Positions 1 through 11,929 of a stretch of 64,000 nucleotides of DNA are shown one piece after another. Position 1 is the stretch's first letter. Every line of letters starts with the position of its first letter. The DNA lies in the NCBI GenBank assembly GCA_003008705.1, contig PDUO01000078.1, positions 62,001-126,000 of the forward strand. Reading direction: 5' to 3'. This stretch comes from Pezicula radicicola. Its lineage: Eukaryota > Ascomycota > Leotiomycetes > Helotiales > Dermateaceae. Under the pieces are notes generated by a model that worked only from the letters and a program-made list of their open reading frames with translations, did not search any database and had not been told where the DNA came from. Both the position numbers and the translations under genes were made by a program.

Positions 1-449
1 GGGTTCTAAGTTTAATACTTTCTTCAAAAAGACGTTCAATAAGTCGAATTTCCTTGGTGTCTGGCACTACTTGGAGGATTATATAGAGCCTGACTGATGC
101 ACTGAGCTCGGAAAGTATTATATGAATAGTGAGTTCCTCTCTTCTCGTTCCCGTTCCTGTTCCTGTTTGTATTCCTATTCGTGTTCGACATCGCTAATAG
201 TTTTATAACCTGCTATATCACCCTGGCTATTAAGGCTTTAGAGCTTACACAGGCACCAAAGCAAACAAGCAAGAATATTCGCTAAGATCTTCTTCATTTA
301 TACAATAAGCTTCCGACTCATGATAACTTCGAGGATATTAATCGTAGAGAGTTCTTTAAACTAGATAATCGCTATCGAAATACTTGAAAGAGTCTTAAAG
401 TCCGTGATAACAATGTTCTAGTAAAGGACTTTCGCGGCCTTGGTTTAAT

Positions 450-2321
450 CCCCCATTCCTCCTCCCTCTCCTTATTAACAACCTCCCCCATCTCCCCTCA
501 TCCACGCAAGCACCTCCCTCCCGTACTCCACCACCTCTAAAACAGCCACCCGCTCCCTCCTAATATCTACTAAAACACCCCTCAGTTCCCTTTTCACCAT
601 TTCCAAATGCTTCTCCCTGATCTTAATCCGTTCTTGCATATCAAAGAGCCCGTTTTCCCTAGCTTAGATTTGTTGTTCAAGTTCGCTAAGCGTTTTAGTT
701 TAGTTGTAACTGTTTTTAGGGTGGGCGGCGGCAGGGAGGGCGTCCATTTCCGAATCCCCTTATTTTACTTACGTTCCTCCCAAACCTCGACCTATAATTC
801 AGCAATCTTAAGATTTATACCCGCGAGTTCTGTATTAAGGTCTAGGATTTGACCTCGTTTCTCCTTGATATCGGCCTTAGAAACAATAGAACTAGGATAC
901 AAGTACGAGTAAAGTTGATAGGTAGTCATCCTTGAGTTTATCTTTGTAGGAATCTTAATTATCTCCTTAAACTCGTTGTCCAACTTAGAATCCAAGTCCC
1001 TCTTCCCACCTTAGGTCCCTCTATATCTTCATCTTCATCTTTATTTTTATTCTTATTTTCAATTCCACCCACCGCGGTCCTAACTTTCCCAATCCTCCTC
1101 AACGCCTTAATCTTATCCCTAACCTTCCTAACAACAACCGGCAAGATCTCTGTATCCTTCCCTTGGCCTGGCCCTTCCCCTGGCCCTGGGTCTTCAACCC
1201 CCTCAAGATTAACGGATCATATACCAACCGCTAGAAGAGCGAAATAACTTCCGGCGACTTGGTATCTAGTGATTCGATCGCCTTGGATTTAGCGTCGTTG
1301 GTGTTTATCTTGCCGTTGGTCTTGTTATTGGTCTATAAAAACTCAACAAGTATCGATTCTTTATCGGCCGTGTTAATGTATATAGGAACGTAGGAACCTT
1401 AAATTAGATTTCTTTAAAATTTTGGATCTTTAATAATAAGAGAAGGATCGATTATCGAGATGGTAGTTTTATAAACATTGTGAGATAAGATAGAAGATCA
1501 AGTAGTCTAAGTTGCTCAAGTAGTTCAACGACCCTGTAAGGAAGTTGGAATAAGTTGATACTTGGTATATTATCAGGGCTACTGTTTGATAAGCCAACGT
1601 ACTGTATTCCAGGAATCACATGTGGACTCGTGTTCATGTTCCCATTGTGCACCTTAATTCCCATGTGCACCATATTTTCCATCTGCATGGTCCCAGCATA
1701 CACCATATTTCTCACGTGTACTATGACCCTTCCTCCTCTTACCTACTCACATTCTCTCTTCGGACCTTCTCGACTTAGACTTCCTTCCCGGTCCCGACCA
1801 GCCTAACTAGCTACTGCATCCCGCACATCACCCTTTTCTCTATCCTCCTTATTATCACCGCCGAAGGTCAATTTCTTCAAGATATCCTCGACCCCCGCAC
1901 CAGGCTTAGCAAGTTCATTAGATCTCCCTTCCAAGACTTCCAAGTCCTTCTCAATAATCTGCCGTTTCGAACTGACGTCCTGCCACCAGGTCTGGGTCGC
2001 TTGTTGGATATGCGGCAGGTATTTGAGGGAGGGTGGCAGGGTTGGACATGGTGTGCTGTTGGTTGAAAGGGTTGGAAGGATTGGAAGGGTCGGAAGGGTT
2101 GGGATGATTGATGATGAAATGGTTGTATTGATGGGAATAACCCTGTGATGCGATGTCAGTTCACCCTTTTGTGGAGAGGGGACAAAGGAACGAAAGGAAG
2201 AGGAAGAGAAGGATAATAAGAAGGAGATGTTGACATACTGTCCTGGGGGGGAAGCACCAGCAGCAGCATCAGCGACATCAATGCCATTATCGCCCCCAGA
2301 GATAGAGCTGTTGGCTATCAC
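450..2321 (-). pseudogene. Decayed gene with coiled-coil segments
   Basis: Several open stretches lie on the minus strand and read as one broken protein. The segment at 1803-2321 (172 codons) is Ser/Thr/Pro-rich and ends in a charged helix. Further pieces lie at 1452-1715 and 792-995. The segment at about 480-750 has a heptad-like run rich in Arg, Glu, Lys and Leu, typical of a coiled coil. The pieces are separated by stops and frame changes, and the surrounding DNA is AT-rich. I do not recognise the family. The simplest reading is an old protein-coding gene inactivated by point mutation; a mobile-element protein is possible but no reverse transcriptase or transposase motif was seen. The left end may run out of the window. 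Confidence 0.35.
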
Positions 2322-3229
2322 ATATGGTCGTCCTCCGTCGTATGTCGAAAATGTCTTGCTTCCTTTAATATTTCTTCATGGCAGAAAAGTACAACTGAGC
2401 CAGGCAGATTGGTTTATATAGAATCGAAACCTCCATATAAAACCGAATGGCCCGCCGTCGTATATACTTCCCATTGGAGCAGATGTCGGCAGCCCCGCCT
2501 TTGGGTTGAACCTTACGGTAGCGAGGCTCAAACTTCTTCAATGCTTCCGGAGAATCGTAGATGTGCTGCGAGCTCGCTTCGCACGCGACAACCAGAATGG
2601 CAAATGGACGTAGAAAAAAGGTAAGGAGCAAGTTGTGACACTGGAAACCAGCGAGAACTTATAAGGTTGATGCCGAGGCCGCATCTGTACAGAAAACGAT
2701 GATGCCAACAGCCCGCACCGTCAGCTCGCTCTTGAGAAGTCTCAAGGGCAGAAGAAAGTTGTGGCACCTATGTGGCTCATTCTCTGATATCGAATGGTCA
2801 CGTGTTGGCGCATTTCCAGAGGCCAGTTCTCAGCGCCGCCCCAAAGTAGTGAGGAAAAGGTTGAACAGTCTCCAATTTCTCCAATCTTCGATTTCCGTGG
2901 GAATTTCAATACCCTCCCGGAGGCAGAGGAAGATCATCATCAGCTCCATCCTTTGATTTGTTGTCCATGTTTACGGTGTTCTTGCTGTATCCTCCTGGGG
3001 AATGATCGGCATCGTGACCTCAGTCTTGATCGTTCGATTCATAATCGTCGCTATCGATAGCTTCCAGAACCTTGGCAACAGGCGGATATCGTGTCCTTGT
3101 TGAAGAAGAACTCGGGGACGAAGTTGAAGACGAAGGTATGGATCCCGATGAAGACGTGGGAATCTTGGTTGGTGCGAAAGGCTGGATTTCTACGCGGCCA
3201 TTACTAGAAGGGAAACAGTCCGTTAGTTG
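2322..3229. other. No supported gene
   Basis: Short frames occur on both strands but none has a convincing start, splice pattern or motif. A minus-strand frame at 2365-2631 begins with a hydrophobic stretch like a signal peptide, but its first codon is TTG and it is only 88 codons long, so I do not call it a gene. Confidence 0.4.
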
Positions 3230-4300
3230 AATTTGATTGGTTGAGTGGTTTATTAATCGGTAGATGCAAATCGTAAAGAGAAGAAATTGACATGATGTGT
3301 TTTCTGCGGCTCAAAACAAGCTTGCAAGCGAAGCTGGAGATGGGGAAGATGAGCTCCATTAGAATGAAGCGGGCTGTTGCAAGAAATACTCCAAGTAGAA
3401 TGCCGGAAAACCACAAGGTGTCTGGCTAGAAATGATGAGCTGTGACCAGAGTTGCGTCCCAAGTGACGTGAATCCAGAGTCGATGGGCTAGAGATCAAGT
3501 AGAAGGTTTAGAGGATTTGGTTGATGATCGGCCACCTGAAAGTAGTGGCGTCTGAAAATCGAGATCATCTGGCAGTGTAGATAGTGGTTTAGAGCATGGA
3601 GCACTTGGTTCAAAGCGTGATGATGGCCTAGAGAGTGTAGTAGTTGATGGCTCAAAGCGTGGAGTAGTTGATGCCTGAGAGCGTGGAGCAATTGATGGTT
3701 CGGTGGGTGACGCATTTGAAGGCAAATGCAACGTTGCCTGAGCATCCGTTGAGCGTCGTCGTCTCCAGTTAGATGCTGCTCGAGACTTGGATGCTGCTCG
3801 AGAATTAGAAGTAGACGAGTCTGGCCAGGCGGCAGATTGTGCTTGAGACTTTGATGGCGAAGATACTAGAGAATCTGGAGGTGTAGGCAAAGCCACACCC
3901 AGAGGATGGTAATCATCCACATGTGCAACATTGACGCTCTCTTAATCATCGCCTTCATCCTCCTCAGTCTCTGCTTCATGTTCCTTGTCCTCCTCCGAAG
4001 AAGCATCCTCTTCATCCCGAACAAAAGGCCACAGAGATACCATCTTCCTCCGCAATTTTAGCACATAGATTTGCCTCATTGACAAGCCTCGAGGATTTCT
4101 CTATGCCAAGTGCTCTGGTGCCCATGTATGCTCCTTAAGAAGATAATCGAGAGGAGCATTTTTGAGGGCTGCCTCTGTAACTTGACAGCTTTTGCGATAC
4201 GGATCGTATACCCATTCTTGGAATTCCCACCCTGACATCTATTTGCGTATTGTGTCAACTTCTTCCCCGGTAAAGGTAATGGGATCTGAGGTTCGGGTTG
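3230..4300 (-). pseudogene. Broken gene for a Ser-rich protein with a C-terminal membrane segment
   Basis: Read on the minus strand, one frame runs from about 4230 to 3495 with only two interruptions. It starts with an aromatic, charged domain at 4060-4220, passes through an acidic Glu/Asp run at 3950-4020, and continues as a Ser/Pro/Thr-rich tail that includes repeats around Ala-Ser-Lys-Ser-Arg and Arg-Phe-Glu-Pro-Ser. Stops inside this frame include TAA at 3942-3944 and a TAG near 4107; both would be Gln codons before a C-to-T change. A further hydrophobic stretch at about 3340-3410 could be a C-terminal membrane helix. Family unknown. The spread of C-to-T type nonsense codons argues for a RIP-damaged or drifted gene, although an unrecognised intron structure could explain part of it. 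Confidence 0.4.
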
Positions 4301-5233
4301 TTGCGATCACACGACCACGGAAGACCATGGGGGCTGCTGGCACTTGGCGTCCAAGGTTGTGAGATATGGTGGATGAGAGATGTGGTTGTTGAATGATTTA
4401 GCGAAGGAGAAAGCTGAACTGAACTTGAATGGGAAGACTGCTGCTGGACGGACGAAGGAGGGTAAAGCTGGATCCTGTAGGTACCTTGATGAAAGTTCCA
4501 AAGTCTGCCCGCCATGGATATGGCAACCCACAGCTGGGCTGAATGATGCTGCCAAGGCGCGTTGGGGGGATGGATTGAATTAAGAGTTGAAGGTGAAAGT
4601 TGAAGTGCGTTGCCTTGAGTTGAGGGAATTGAGTAGGAGAAGAGTTGAGTTGCGTTGCGTTGGGAAACTGTAGACCTGAGGTGAGGCGGGTTGGAAAACT
4701 CTAGAACTAGTGCAAATACAAAGGACGACAATGATATTGCCTCAACTGTCACGAGGGTACAGAGACCAGACACCTATCGAAACACAGAATTGGCAACATA
4801 ACAAGAGCATCCACCAGCGGGTTGTGGCATTTCAGGCGCAATGAGAAAGCCATTAGGCGATGCAACCCATGTGCAGCATGTTAGTCGCAAAAAGCCCATT
4901 GGGAGATCCAAACCATATGCAGCATATCAGGCGCAGTAAAGGGGCCATTTCGAATATTTCTCTCGCTGCGCGTTCCCATCGTGTGTGTGTGTGTGTTTGC
5001 GTGTGCGTGTATCGGTGTGGCTTTCTCTCTGCCATTCATCGCAGTATCGTTTTTTCCACTTGCGAGAAAGCGTGGACTTTGATTCCATATCCACAACAGC
5101 CTCTTGTCCAAGGTCCCAGACGGAGACACCTTTTCACACGCGCCCTCAATCAACATAGTGGTATGTTTATCTTCTGCTATCCCTCGTTGCCCATGTAGAT
5201 GACTAAGTGCTGACCCCATCCGCCTGCCACCAG
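4301..5233. other. Intergenic or 5' flank of the Ulp1 gene
   Basis: No frame here has coding character. A GT-rich microsatellite lies at 4981-5012. A possible 5' intron of the downstream gene runs from a gtatgt donor at about 5161 to a cag ending at 5233, with a ctgac branch-like site at 5210-5214. The first exon that would go with it could not be placed. Confidence 0.35.
4981..5012. repeat. (GT)n microsatellite
   Basis: An almost uninterrupted GT dinucleotide run with one TTTGC break, about 220 bp upstream of the first recognisable exon of the Ulp1-type gene. Confidence 0.85.
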
Positions 5234-8200
5234 TCCCCATACAGCGACAACCTTCTCATTCCTCCGGCGATCACAGTCCCCGCTCTCAGGAGCCTGCCTG
5301 CTCAAAGAACGAGGCTGTGCCACGGATGGGAAAGGTACTCTCATGGCCCGGCTGCAGATGGCGTACCTCGATTGGAAGGATGGCGATGAAGACTCGGTTA
5401 GCCAATACTTCACCAACGGAATCACCAAGGCCGTTCTGGAGGCTGAGTGTCGAAAGACTCAAGTTTTGAAGACGGGCACGATCCTGGAGTTGCGTCTGCG
5501 ACTCGTGGCTGCCGCGCGAGACCGGGCTGAGCTGGAGAATACAGCAGAAGAAGTCGAAGTGGTACCAGGTATGTTAGTTATTTTCTATTCGGCCTAGAGA
5601 TGATGATGTAGCGGTAACGATGATGGGCAACGATGATGCGGTGGTGATGTTGTTGTGTTGGTGGTGGTGGTAGTACCGGATTAGCACTGATAGATTTCTG
5701 TCACAAAGTGGCTATGGTCATGTGCTCGGTTGCAAGTTGTGACCAGATTTGGGCACAACTTGCAACTGTCATGTGGTCCTTCCTCCTCCTCATTGACACT
5801 TCCATCGCTGCATTATACCACCAGCACCACCATTCTTCTTCTCCGTCTTCTCCGTCTTCTTCGTCTTCGAACGAAACAATGGAGGCCAGTACCCCTAAAG
5901 ATGAAAATGATGAAAATAGTCCTGCTATCCAAGACCTCCTCGAAGACCTCCTCGAAGATCTCCTCAACGCCTATGAGTCTAGCCAACAGGACAACCGCAA
6001 GCTAGTCGCCATTTGGGACGGGCTACAAAACATATTCGATAGCCAGCGCCAGTACCTTGGACTTGGCACAACCTTCGACGATTGGATTTTAAGTCACTCA
6101 GTTCCGCGTCTACGGCCAATATACAGCGTAGTGTCCAGTCAAGTTGCTCGAGCCCAGTCATCGCTACCTGGTCTCCATCACAGAACTGCGGCCACCGTTT
6201 CAAAGGTTGCAAAGCAGTGGAAGACCAAGCCTAGCTCATTGTGCGATGCATTCGGGCTTGCTTCGTTGTCATCACGAAGGTTTTGTGAGAAGCTGGTGCC
6301 TATTAGTCACGTCTTGACCCTGGAGGAAACCAGAGCGCAACTCGTACCAATCCAGCAAAGACGTTGTCGCCAACTGCGGCAGAAGAGGAAAACAAAGAGG
6401 GACAGGGAACGATTTCTCCCGGGTGATTTGGCTACACTGATCGCTCAGCTCAGCTCTGAAGGACGCATGGAACTCGAATCCAAGGCAGTCCCAGTGAAGA
6501 TGGGCCCAAACAAGGATGATCAAGAGGATAGGGTGGAGATTTCTGAAGGGCGCAAAGAAGCTCAGTCAAACGGATCAGCTGCGGAGATGAGCCTAGACGA
6601 GGATGATCTAAGTGATAATGATACAGGAGATGGGGTCCAAATTGATAGTGCGATAGATGATCAAAGGCGTCATGATATCAACGACACCGAACCAGATAAT
6701 CAAGTCCTGCAACACCAGACAGTCATTCAACCATCTCTTGCCAGTCCTCCGCCGACCACCTGCTCCAAGACTAGTGTGGATTTGCTACAACAGCAGAGCA
6801 GCAGTACACCACTCTCAAAAAAGGACGAGAATGGCTCGTTGAAAAATGCTGTGACAAAGCGCGCTCATGACACAAATGATTACACACAATCGCATCTACA
6901 GGATGGAAATGTCATAAGAAAAAAAGACCAGTTGATATTTCACAGCAGTAAACGACGGAAGGTTCGTGTGTTGACAAGGCAATTTGAACCTTCATCCTCG
7001 CCAGAAATCGGTCGTCGCGCTCCAGAGCGTCGGTTATCAGGGCTTTCAACTATGGAAGATTCGATGGAAGACGAGTCTCCGGAATGGCAGACCGCAGATC
7101 ATTCTCCATCGCCTTCACCTTCGCCTTCGTTCGACTGGACAAACAATGAGAAGACAGATATACACCGCGAAGATTGGCTCAACAGCGATAAGACCAATTT
7201 CGACGAGTATAGCATGCATCCTCATGAAGGTTCAACACAAGATCATGACAGCAATCAGGGCTATGAAGATGGAGCAAATCAAACTCCAGCAGCCAAATCA
7301 CAATTTGTTGATCTGCCCTCCGATCCAACCACAATACCAAGTCATGCCGAGAAGGAGATGACAGGTCCTACTTCGCTTACTACTTCAGAGGCCGAACGCA
7401 GGCTACCTCCGGAACCACAGTCTCTGGAAAACAAAGCCGCACACCCTGACCAACGCACACAGGTATTGTTTGAGAGTACAAGTCAAAGGCACACAGCGAC
7501 AATAGATGGGTCTTACGCGACAGTCGAAAAACGTTACCTCGAATGTCTTCGGCCTAAAGAGGATCTCAATGACGTCGTGATTTTCCATTTCTTAAAACTT
7601 TTCGAGTTCGGGGAATTCAGAATCCTCGATCCGGTGCTCTTTAGTGGAGAACACAGTCCTCGACCGCTGGACACTGTACGCATAGGGGGTAGCTCAAAAT
7701 TTTGGGTAATTCCCTTTCACCACAAGAGTAAACGTCATTGGTCATTAGTTGTAGCCGATCGAGAAAGAGGTGAGCTACACTATTTTGATTCGGCACTATC
7801 CATGGGTTGCTTTGAGGATTTCAAGAGCATCTATTCAAGCTGGTTTAAGGAGGACAAGTACCACTTTAATTCGTGCAAGTGGAAGGTAATCCGTGTAGTA
7901 CGTTAAGGAATATCACAACCCCCCTCCCTTACCAAGAAAACAAGCTAACGCAAAGTCAGGACTGTGCCCAACAACCCAACTATTACGACTGCGGAGTTTA
8001 TACCATCTCAAATGCCATTTGTTTCATGGCAGGATGCACTACCTTCTTACACCCTCCTTGCTGCAACTGGAGAATAATAATCGAAATGCTCTTAAGCCAG
8101 GACGATTTCAGATTTGTGTTACAGGACCCTACAGTACCCCCATTCTCAAAGATGCGACAACTTCTCCCTAGTATCATTTCGCGGCATGGAATTGTTCAAG

Positions 8201-8598
8201 AGGAACTCGATAAATATCGCACTGCCTACTTTGAACTCTCGGAGCTTTCTCGCGATATTTCCCAGCGGATGGAGGAGGAGCTTATAAGTCGGAACAAGGA
8301 GATCGAGACTACCGCACAAGCAATAAGCACTGCCGAGGTACTAGACACACTTCTCAGCAAAATTGATCAGGATCTCAGAAGGCGTTACCAGATACTACCA
8401 GTCTCTGAGCTCTGTAGAATTCATCAGGATCAATGCAAGGTGAAAGTAAGGCTTCTCAGAGACAAGTGGATAGGAGAGAAACTCCAATCATATTTAGTTA
8501 TAATTGCTCAGCGAATTCGAAAGAGGGAGGGGGAGATGGCGGGTCTAGCTAATCTTGAAGAGACATTAAATACTGCTATAGCTAAAATCCTTAGCTAA
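5234..8598 (+). CDS. SAP-domain protein with C-terminal Ulp1-type (C48) cysteine protease
   Basis: The C-terminus is a SUMO-protease-like (C48) fold. It has a Trp-Val-Ile-Pro strand, catalytic His in HWSLVV, Asp in YFDSA, then after an intron the oxyanion Gln and nucleophile Cys in NYYDCGVY. The intron at 7886-7959 has a gtaatc donor, gctaac branch site and cag acceptor; it joins the two halves in frame (phase 0). The N-terminal exon (to 5568) encodes SAP-like helices ending in a TDGDE-like motif shared with the gene at 33268. A gtatgt donor at 5569 and a tag acceptor at 5693 fit in phase, but this acceptor is uncertain. The first in-frame ATG is 5343, yet similarity to the paralogue reaches back to about 5298, so the true start is further upstream and undefined. 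The middle is long, acidic and disordered. Expected role: removal of SUMO or a related modifier from DNA-bound proteins. The total would be roughly 1050 residues. Confidence 0.75.
5729..5766. repeat. Short inverted repeat (hairpin) at the exon/intron border
   Basis: Two 16-nt arms (5729-5744 and 5751-5766) pair with a single mismatch around a 6-nt loop. As a result the two strands translate to nearly the same peptide here. It lies just after the proposed 3' splice site of the Ulp1-type gene, so it may sit in a longer intron instead of in coding sequence. Confidence 0.7.
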
Positions 8599-9245
8599 AT
8601 TAATTAAATTGGTGATGCTCGCGCTCACCTGTATCCTTAGAAGGTAGAGGTATTAATTTATTAATTAAAATCTGTTCAGGCCTGCTTCGCTTCTAGCTAG
8701 TCTCCTTCTTCCAAGCTGATCACGTCCTCTGCTGCTTCCTCTAATCGGTTAAATATACTAATACATGGGCATTCCAACGCTCTCCTAATTTTGAATGTAC
8801 AACGTAACCTCTCACTTTTAAGGGCTACGAATGCTACGACTGGCCGAGATGTATCTGATAGAAATAGGAACTTATACTAACTTGACTCTTCCTCGTCCTG
8901 AATTAATCCATTGATTCGACGGGCGGCTTCTCTGACTTTCTAGCGCGTCACTTTGGTAAAACCGTGTAGGCGTTTATGGGTGAAATGGGCCTCGTTCCAG
9001 CTAGATTATATAGTAAACTGGTACTCCTGGTATATATCAACCCGGAAATCGAGTAAATGAACTATAAATTCTATGGACAATGGCAATGGATTTGCCGGGT
9101 ATGGATTAGGTATTTTAGTACTCACTCTACTTGTACATTGCTATTTAAAAGTGACGAGATCTTGAAATCATCATATAACTAGAGATCATGATTCGTCAGC
9201 CACCATGTGCCGCCACTTTCTCTAACTTGTGTTATTTTGTCTTCC
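8599..9245. other. No gene seen
   Basis: AT-rich 3' flank of the Ulp1-type gene with TTAATTAA-type repeats near 8600-8670. No coding frame or motif was recognised. Confidence 0.5.
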
Positions 9246-9605
9246 ATGGTGGAACAAAACAACAATTCTCTAATGATTCCCATCCAATTCACCAAATGTC
9301 CGCTGGTGGTGGTGGTGGTGGAATTGACGGACATAGTTCAACCGGAACTCCATGTCGACGGTTTTTTGCTCGCTTCGCTCTGGCCTTTATCGGGGCTTTT
9401 TTTAAGCTATGGAGTTCCAAAAAATTTACTCGGTCGCAGCATCACGGTGATTGACCGTCCGGTCAAGATGACTAGTGCACAACGGTTGGTCATTGGTTTC
9501 ATCTTAATCAAGAAGCCGGAGCCCGTAAAAGAGAACTCAGAACCAGTGACCGAGCAGGCTAATGCTGTAGAAGACCAACCAGACTACGAGCAGCAGTATT
9601 CTTAG
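9246..9605 (+). CDS. Small hypothetical membrane-like protein or relic
   Basis: From the ATG at 9246 a 119-codon frame runs to a TAG. It has a Val-rich stretch, a hydrophobic segment around residues 40-55 that could span a membrane, a basic middle with an IDRPVKM motif, and an acidic Glu/Gln-rich tail. The composition changes in the way a real protein does, but I do not recognise the family. The flanks are decayed, so it may be a surviving fragment of a larger gene. Confidence 0.3.
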   Translation: MVEQNNNSLMIPIQFTKCPLVVVVVELTDIVQPELHVDGFLLASLWPLSGLFLSYGVPKNLLGRSITVIDRPVKMTSAQRLVIGFILIKKPEPVKENSEPVTEQANAVEDQPDYEQQYS

Positions 9606-9829
9606 CGGATGGGATTTCTCGAGCGGCGAACAGTCTCATTAAGGGTCATACAAGACGAATGTCCTAGGCCCTTGTATTTGGGTGTCGGGTGATGAATGTA
9701 TGCGGCAATCTAGCAATGGGAGAACGGTTGCTTTGGGATCTTACAAGCCTGATTCAGTGCCGAGGCCGTTATTATTATCTTTTATTAGCTGTGCAAGAAG
9801 ATTGCCTATTCTAAAATATTTCCTTGCCC

Positions 9830-10201
9830 ATGCTTAACGGGCATGTAGGTACGAGCACAGGTCCCTGGACGCCAGCCATCACACTTAGTGTGGATGATAT
9901 ACGGCTAGGAATTAATCCTTTCAAACCCCGCGTGATCTCCTGGGTCTACGACACCTTCTTTCCTTTTCCTTTGCCCTTCTTAAGACTCGGAGCAAGCGCA
10001 GAAATAATAGCCTTGTTAAACCTCAACTATGCCGCAATGCGACGTAGGCGTCTTATACTTATACACTACTCCTTAAATATAAACAACAAGGATTCTAGAG
10101 CTTATAGATTAGAGTCTAAGTCTTTACCGGAACTAGCTAAATTAATTATACTAGTAGGACCGGAAAAGGAAGATCTAGCGCCGGTTATATATACCGGTTG
10201 A
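9830..10201 (+). CDS. Hypothetical frame, possibly a relic
   Basis: A 123-codon frame starting at the ATG at 9830. The first half has a Trp/Pro/Phe-rich stretch and a hydrophobic patch, and the second half is Leu/Ile/Lys-rich and AT-biased. No motif, intron or neighbour supports a function. It may be a chance frame in decayed DNA. Confidence 0.18.
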   Translation: MLNGHVGTSTGPWTPAITLSVDDIRLGINPFKPRVISWVYDTFFPFPLPFLRLGASAEIIALLNLNYAAMRRRRLILIHYSLNINNKDSRAYRLESKSLPELAKLIILVGPEKEDLAPVIYTG

Positions 10202-11414
10202 CTAGCCTTGCGTTGTTAAGGAGCATCGTTGTCAGCTGTTGCGCTAGGCATCTTTTCTATTTAAAGAAGTCGGCGAGCTACAAATTTATACTAATTGTTG
10301 TAAGTTTGAAATAACTTGTTAGAAAGAGAAAAAAAGCTGAAAATTTAAGTTGCGGATCCAGAATTGAGTGGGAAAAGACAGCCTTATTTATCTTCTAATA
10401 TTACCTGAGAGTAGATGTTACCAGTGTTGTTGCAAGATTTGTTAAGCGACGGAACTAAATTAAGCGAGCTGAGGATCTCGGGCAGTACAATGAGACATGC
10501 AGGTTATTTGTTTCTCCGCCTCTTCGTTCCCTAGTTTTACACTCAGACCCTGACTTGTCTTAGCCATCTTAAGAAACAAGACACATGGTACAGTGCAGTA
10601 AAGTAACGTGTTCTAGTGGGTGTTGGCTTTAAGGTATAGAGCCTGGGTATTCATTTTGAATTATTTGTATATAAGATTCTCCTCTCGCCAATCGGTCCTT
10701 CACCTTAAAGCATCTCTCCTTCTTCCTCCTATCTTTCTATCTTTTTTTTTCTCCCTCCCGTTCTCTCTCTCCTCTTACTCTCAACTTCCGTTCCTAACCA
10801 AATTATGTCTACTTACCCCCTAATTCGACCCTATTACCCAACAAGCCACCACCAACGCCCTCGCCGCAGAATCCGCAGAAAAGCATAACATTTTGTGGCG
10901 GTTAGTCGTCTCTTTTGATTCTTTTCCCACAGGCGTAGTTAACTATTTGTTTCTGCCTCTATGTTTCGTCTTTCGTCTTTTCGTTTCTTTCTGTAGAGTA
11001 CCTACCTGCTACACACCAACTCTGGCTCACCCTTTGGTATCGGTAGTGTACCTACTATCAAAGTCCCTTTCTCTAAGAATCTAGTAAAAGCTGTGGCAAA
11101 ATTCCAAGAGCTTTTGGGAGAGCATTTGTTCTACGAACTCGAGGTTGGAGAGGTTGACCCTATCACTAAATTGCTGATAAGCGGCCGGCGTAGCATATCT
11201 ACTCCCTTACACTCTTCGGCTGTTCATCTCTTCTCCGTATATCTCTAAACCCCTTTGCCTCTCGCTCTTGCTATAAACGTATATTCGCATCTACCTACTT
11301 TCTAATTTTCTTTTTAAAGTATTTTTATTGAAGTTATATATAAAAGTAAATGTAAAACCCGACTTGCTCACGGCACCAATAAATGGCAGCGGGTGACTGC
11401 CGTGCAAGCTTGCC
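10202..11414. other. No supported gene; pyrimidine-rich tract
   Basis: Mostly AT-rich DNA. A C/T-rich tract lies at about 10700-10790. A short plus-strand frame at 11087-11180 has the composition of a charged helix (Phe-Gln-Glu-Leu, Glu-Val-Asp-Pro) but is too short to assign. Confidence 0.4.
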
Positions 11415-11597
11415 ATGGTGGGTGTGATGAATATCGTGCCGGGTAAATTTCAGTGGAACGTCGCCATATTCAAAAAATCTACTCCTGCCAATGCTGAAGC
11501 TGGAGGACTTGATGGACCTGGTCTGAGGATCACACGCAGCCATTCCCCCTCCAGACTGCTCGCCGCTGTCGAGGAGCAAGCGGTTCTTTCCAATTGA
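11415..11597 (+). pseudogene. Possible fragment following a C2 domain
   Basis: A 60-codon frame. Its start has a Pro-Gly, one aromatic and a Trp-Asn-Val-Ala-Ile-Phe pattern. From memory this resembles the strand that closes C2 domains in large fungal C2/membrane proteins (Pro-Gly-x-Leu-x-Trp). There is no start context of its own and no C2 core next to it on this strand. A C2-like core lies 400 bp away on the opposite strand, so the two may come from one gene that was rearranged. Confidence 0.25.
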
Positions 11598-11699
11598 TCT
11601 CCCCACAAGTAAAAAATATTATCTTTGAAGCTAATCATTTTCTTTTGTTGTCAGTGGAGTTGAATTCTGCAATAGAGTAGCAAGGATACTATTTGATGC

Positions 11700-11891
11700 A
11701 TGTATTATATTGTTGCTTTTCCTTCCCAGCGCTTATTTTTGCAACGAGAGGTAGTAGATTTACTTGCCAGCCTCTCCAATTCATTCAAAGCCGTGGAATC
11801 TCAAACAACAGCCTTTCAATCCCAATGCAGAGATCTTCTTGCTGAAAAAAGCGGCTACGGACTCTCGCCGACAAAGTTGGTATTAATTTGA
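11700..11891 (+). pseudogene. Fragment resembling COG3/Sec34 N-terminal region
   Basis: Within this 63-codon frame the stretch with Leu-Leu-Ala-Ser-Leu-Ser, then Phe-Lys-Ala-Val-Glu-Ser-Gln-Thr, then Phe-Gln-Ser-Gln-Cys and Leu-Leu-Ala-Glu looks like the conserved helix near the start of COG3, a Golgi tethering complex subunit (recalled pattern, not searched). Only about 35 residues match; COG3 proteins are usually several hundred residues long. Nothing else of COG3 was found nearby, so this is a dispersed fragment. Confidence 0.4.
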
Positions 11892-11929
11892 AATATAGCG
11901 AATCTCAGAAGCTCTCGTCAATTCGAGAG

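Noticed and set aside
2365..2631. A possible small secreted protein on the minus strand
   Set aside because: The first codon is TTG, there is no intron or family motif, and the surrounding DNA is decayed.
4860..5198. A plus-strand frame with a run of Val-Cys
   Set aside because: The run is just the translated (GT)n microsatellite.
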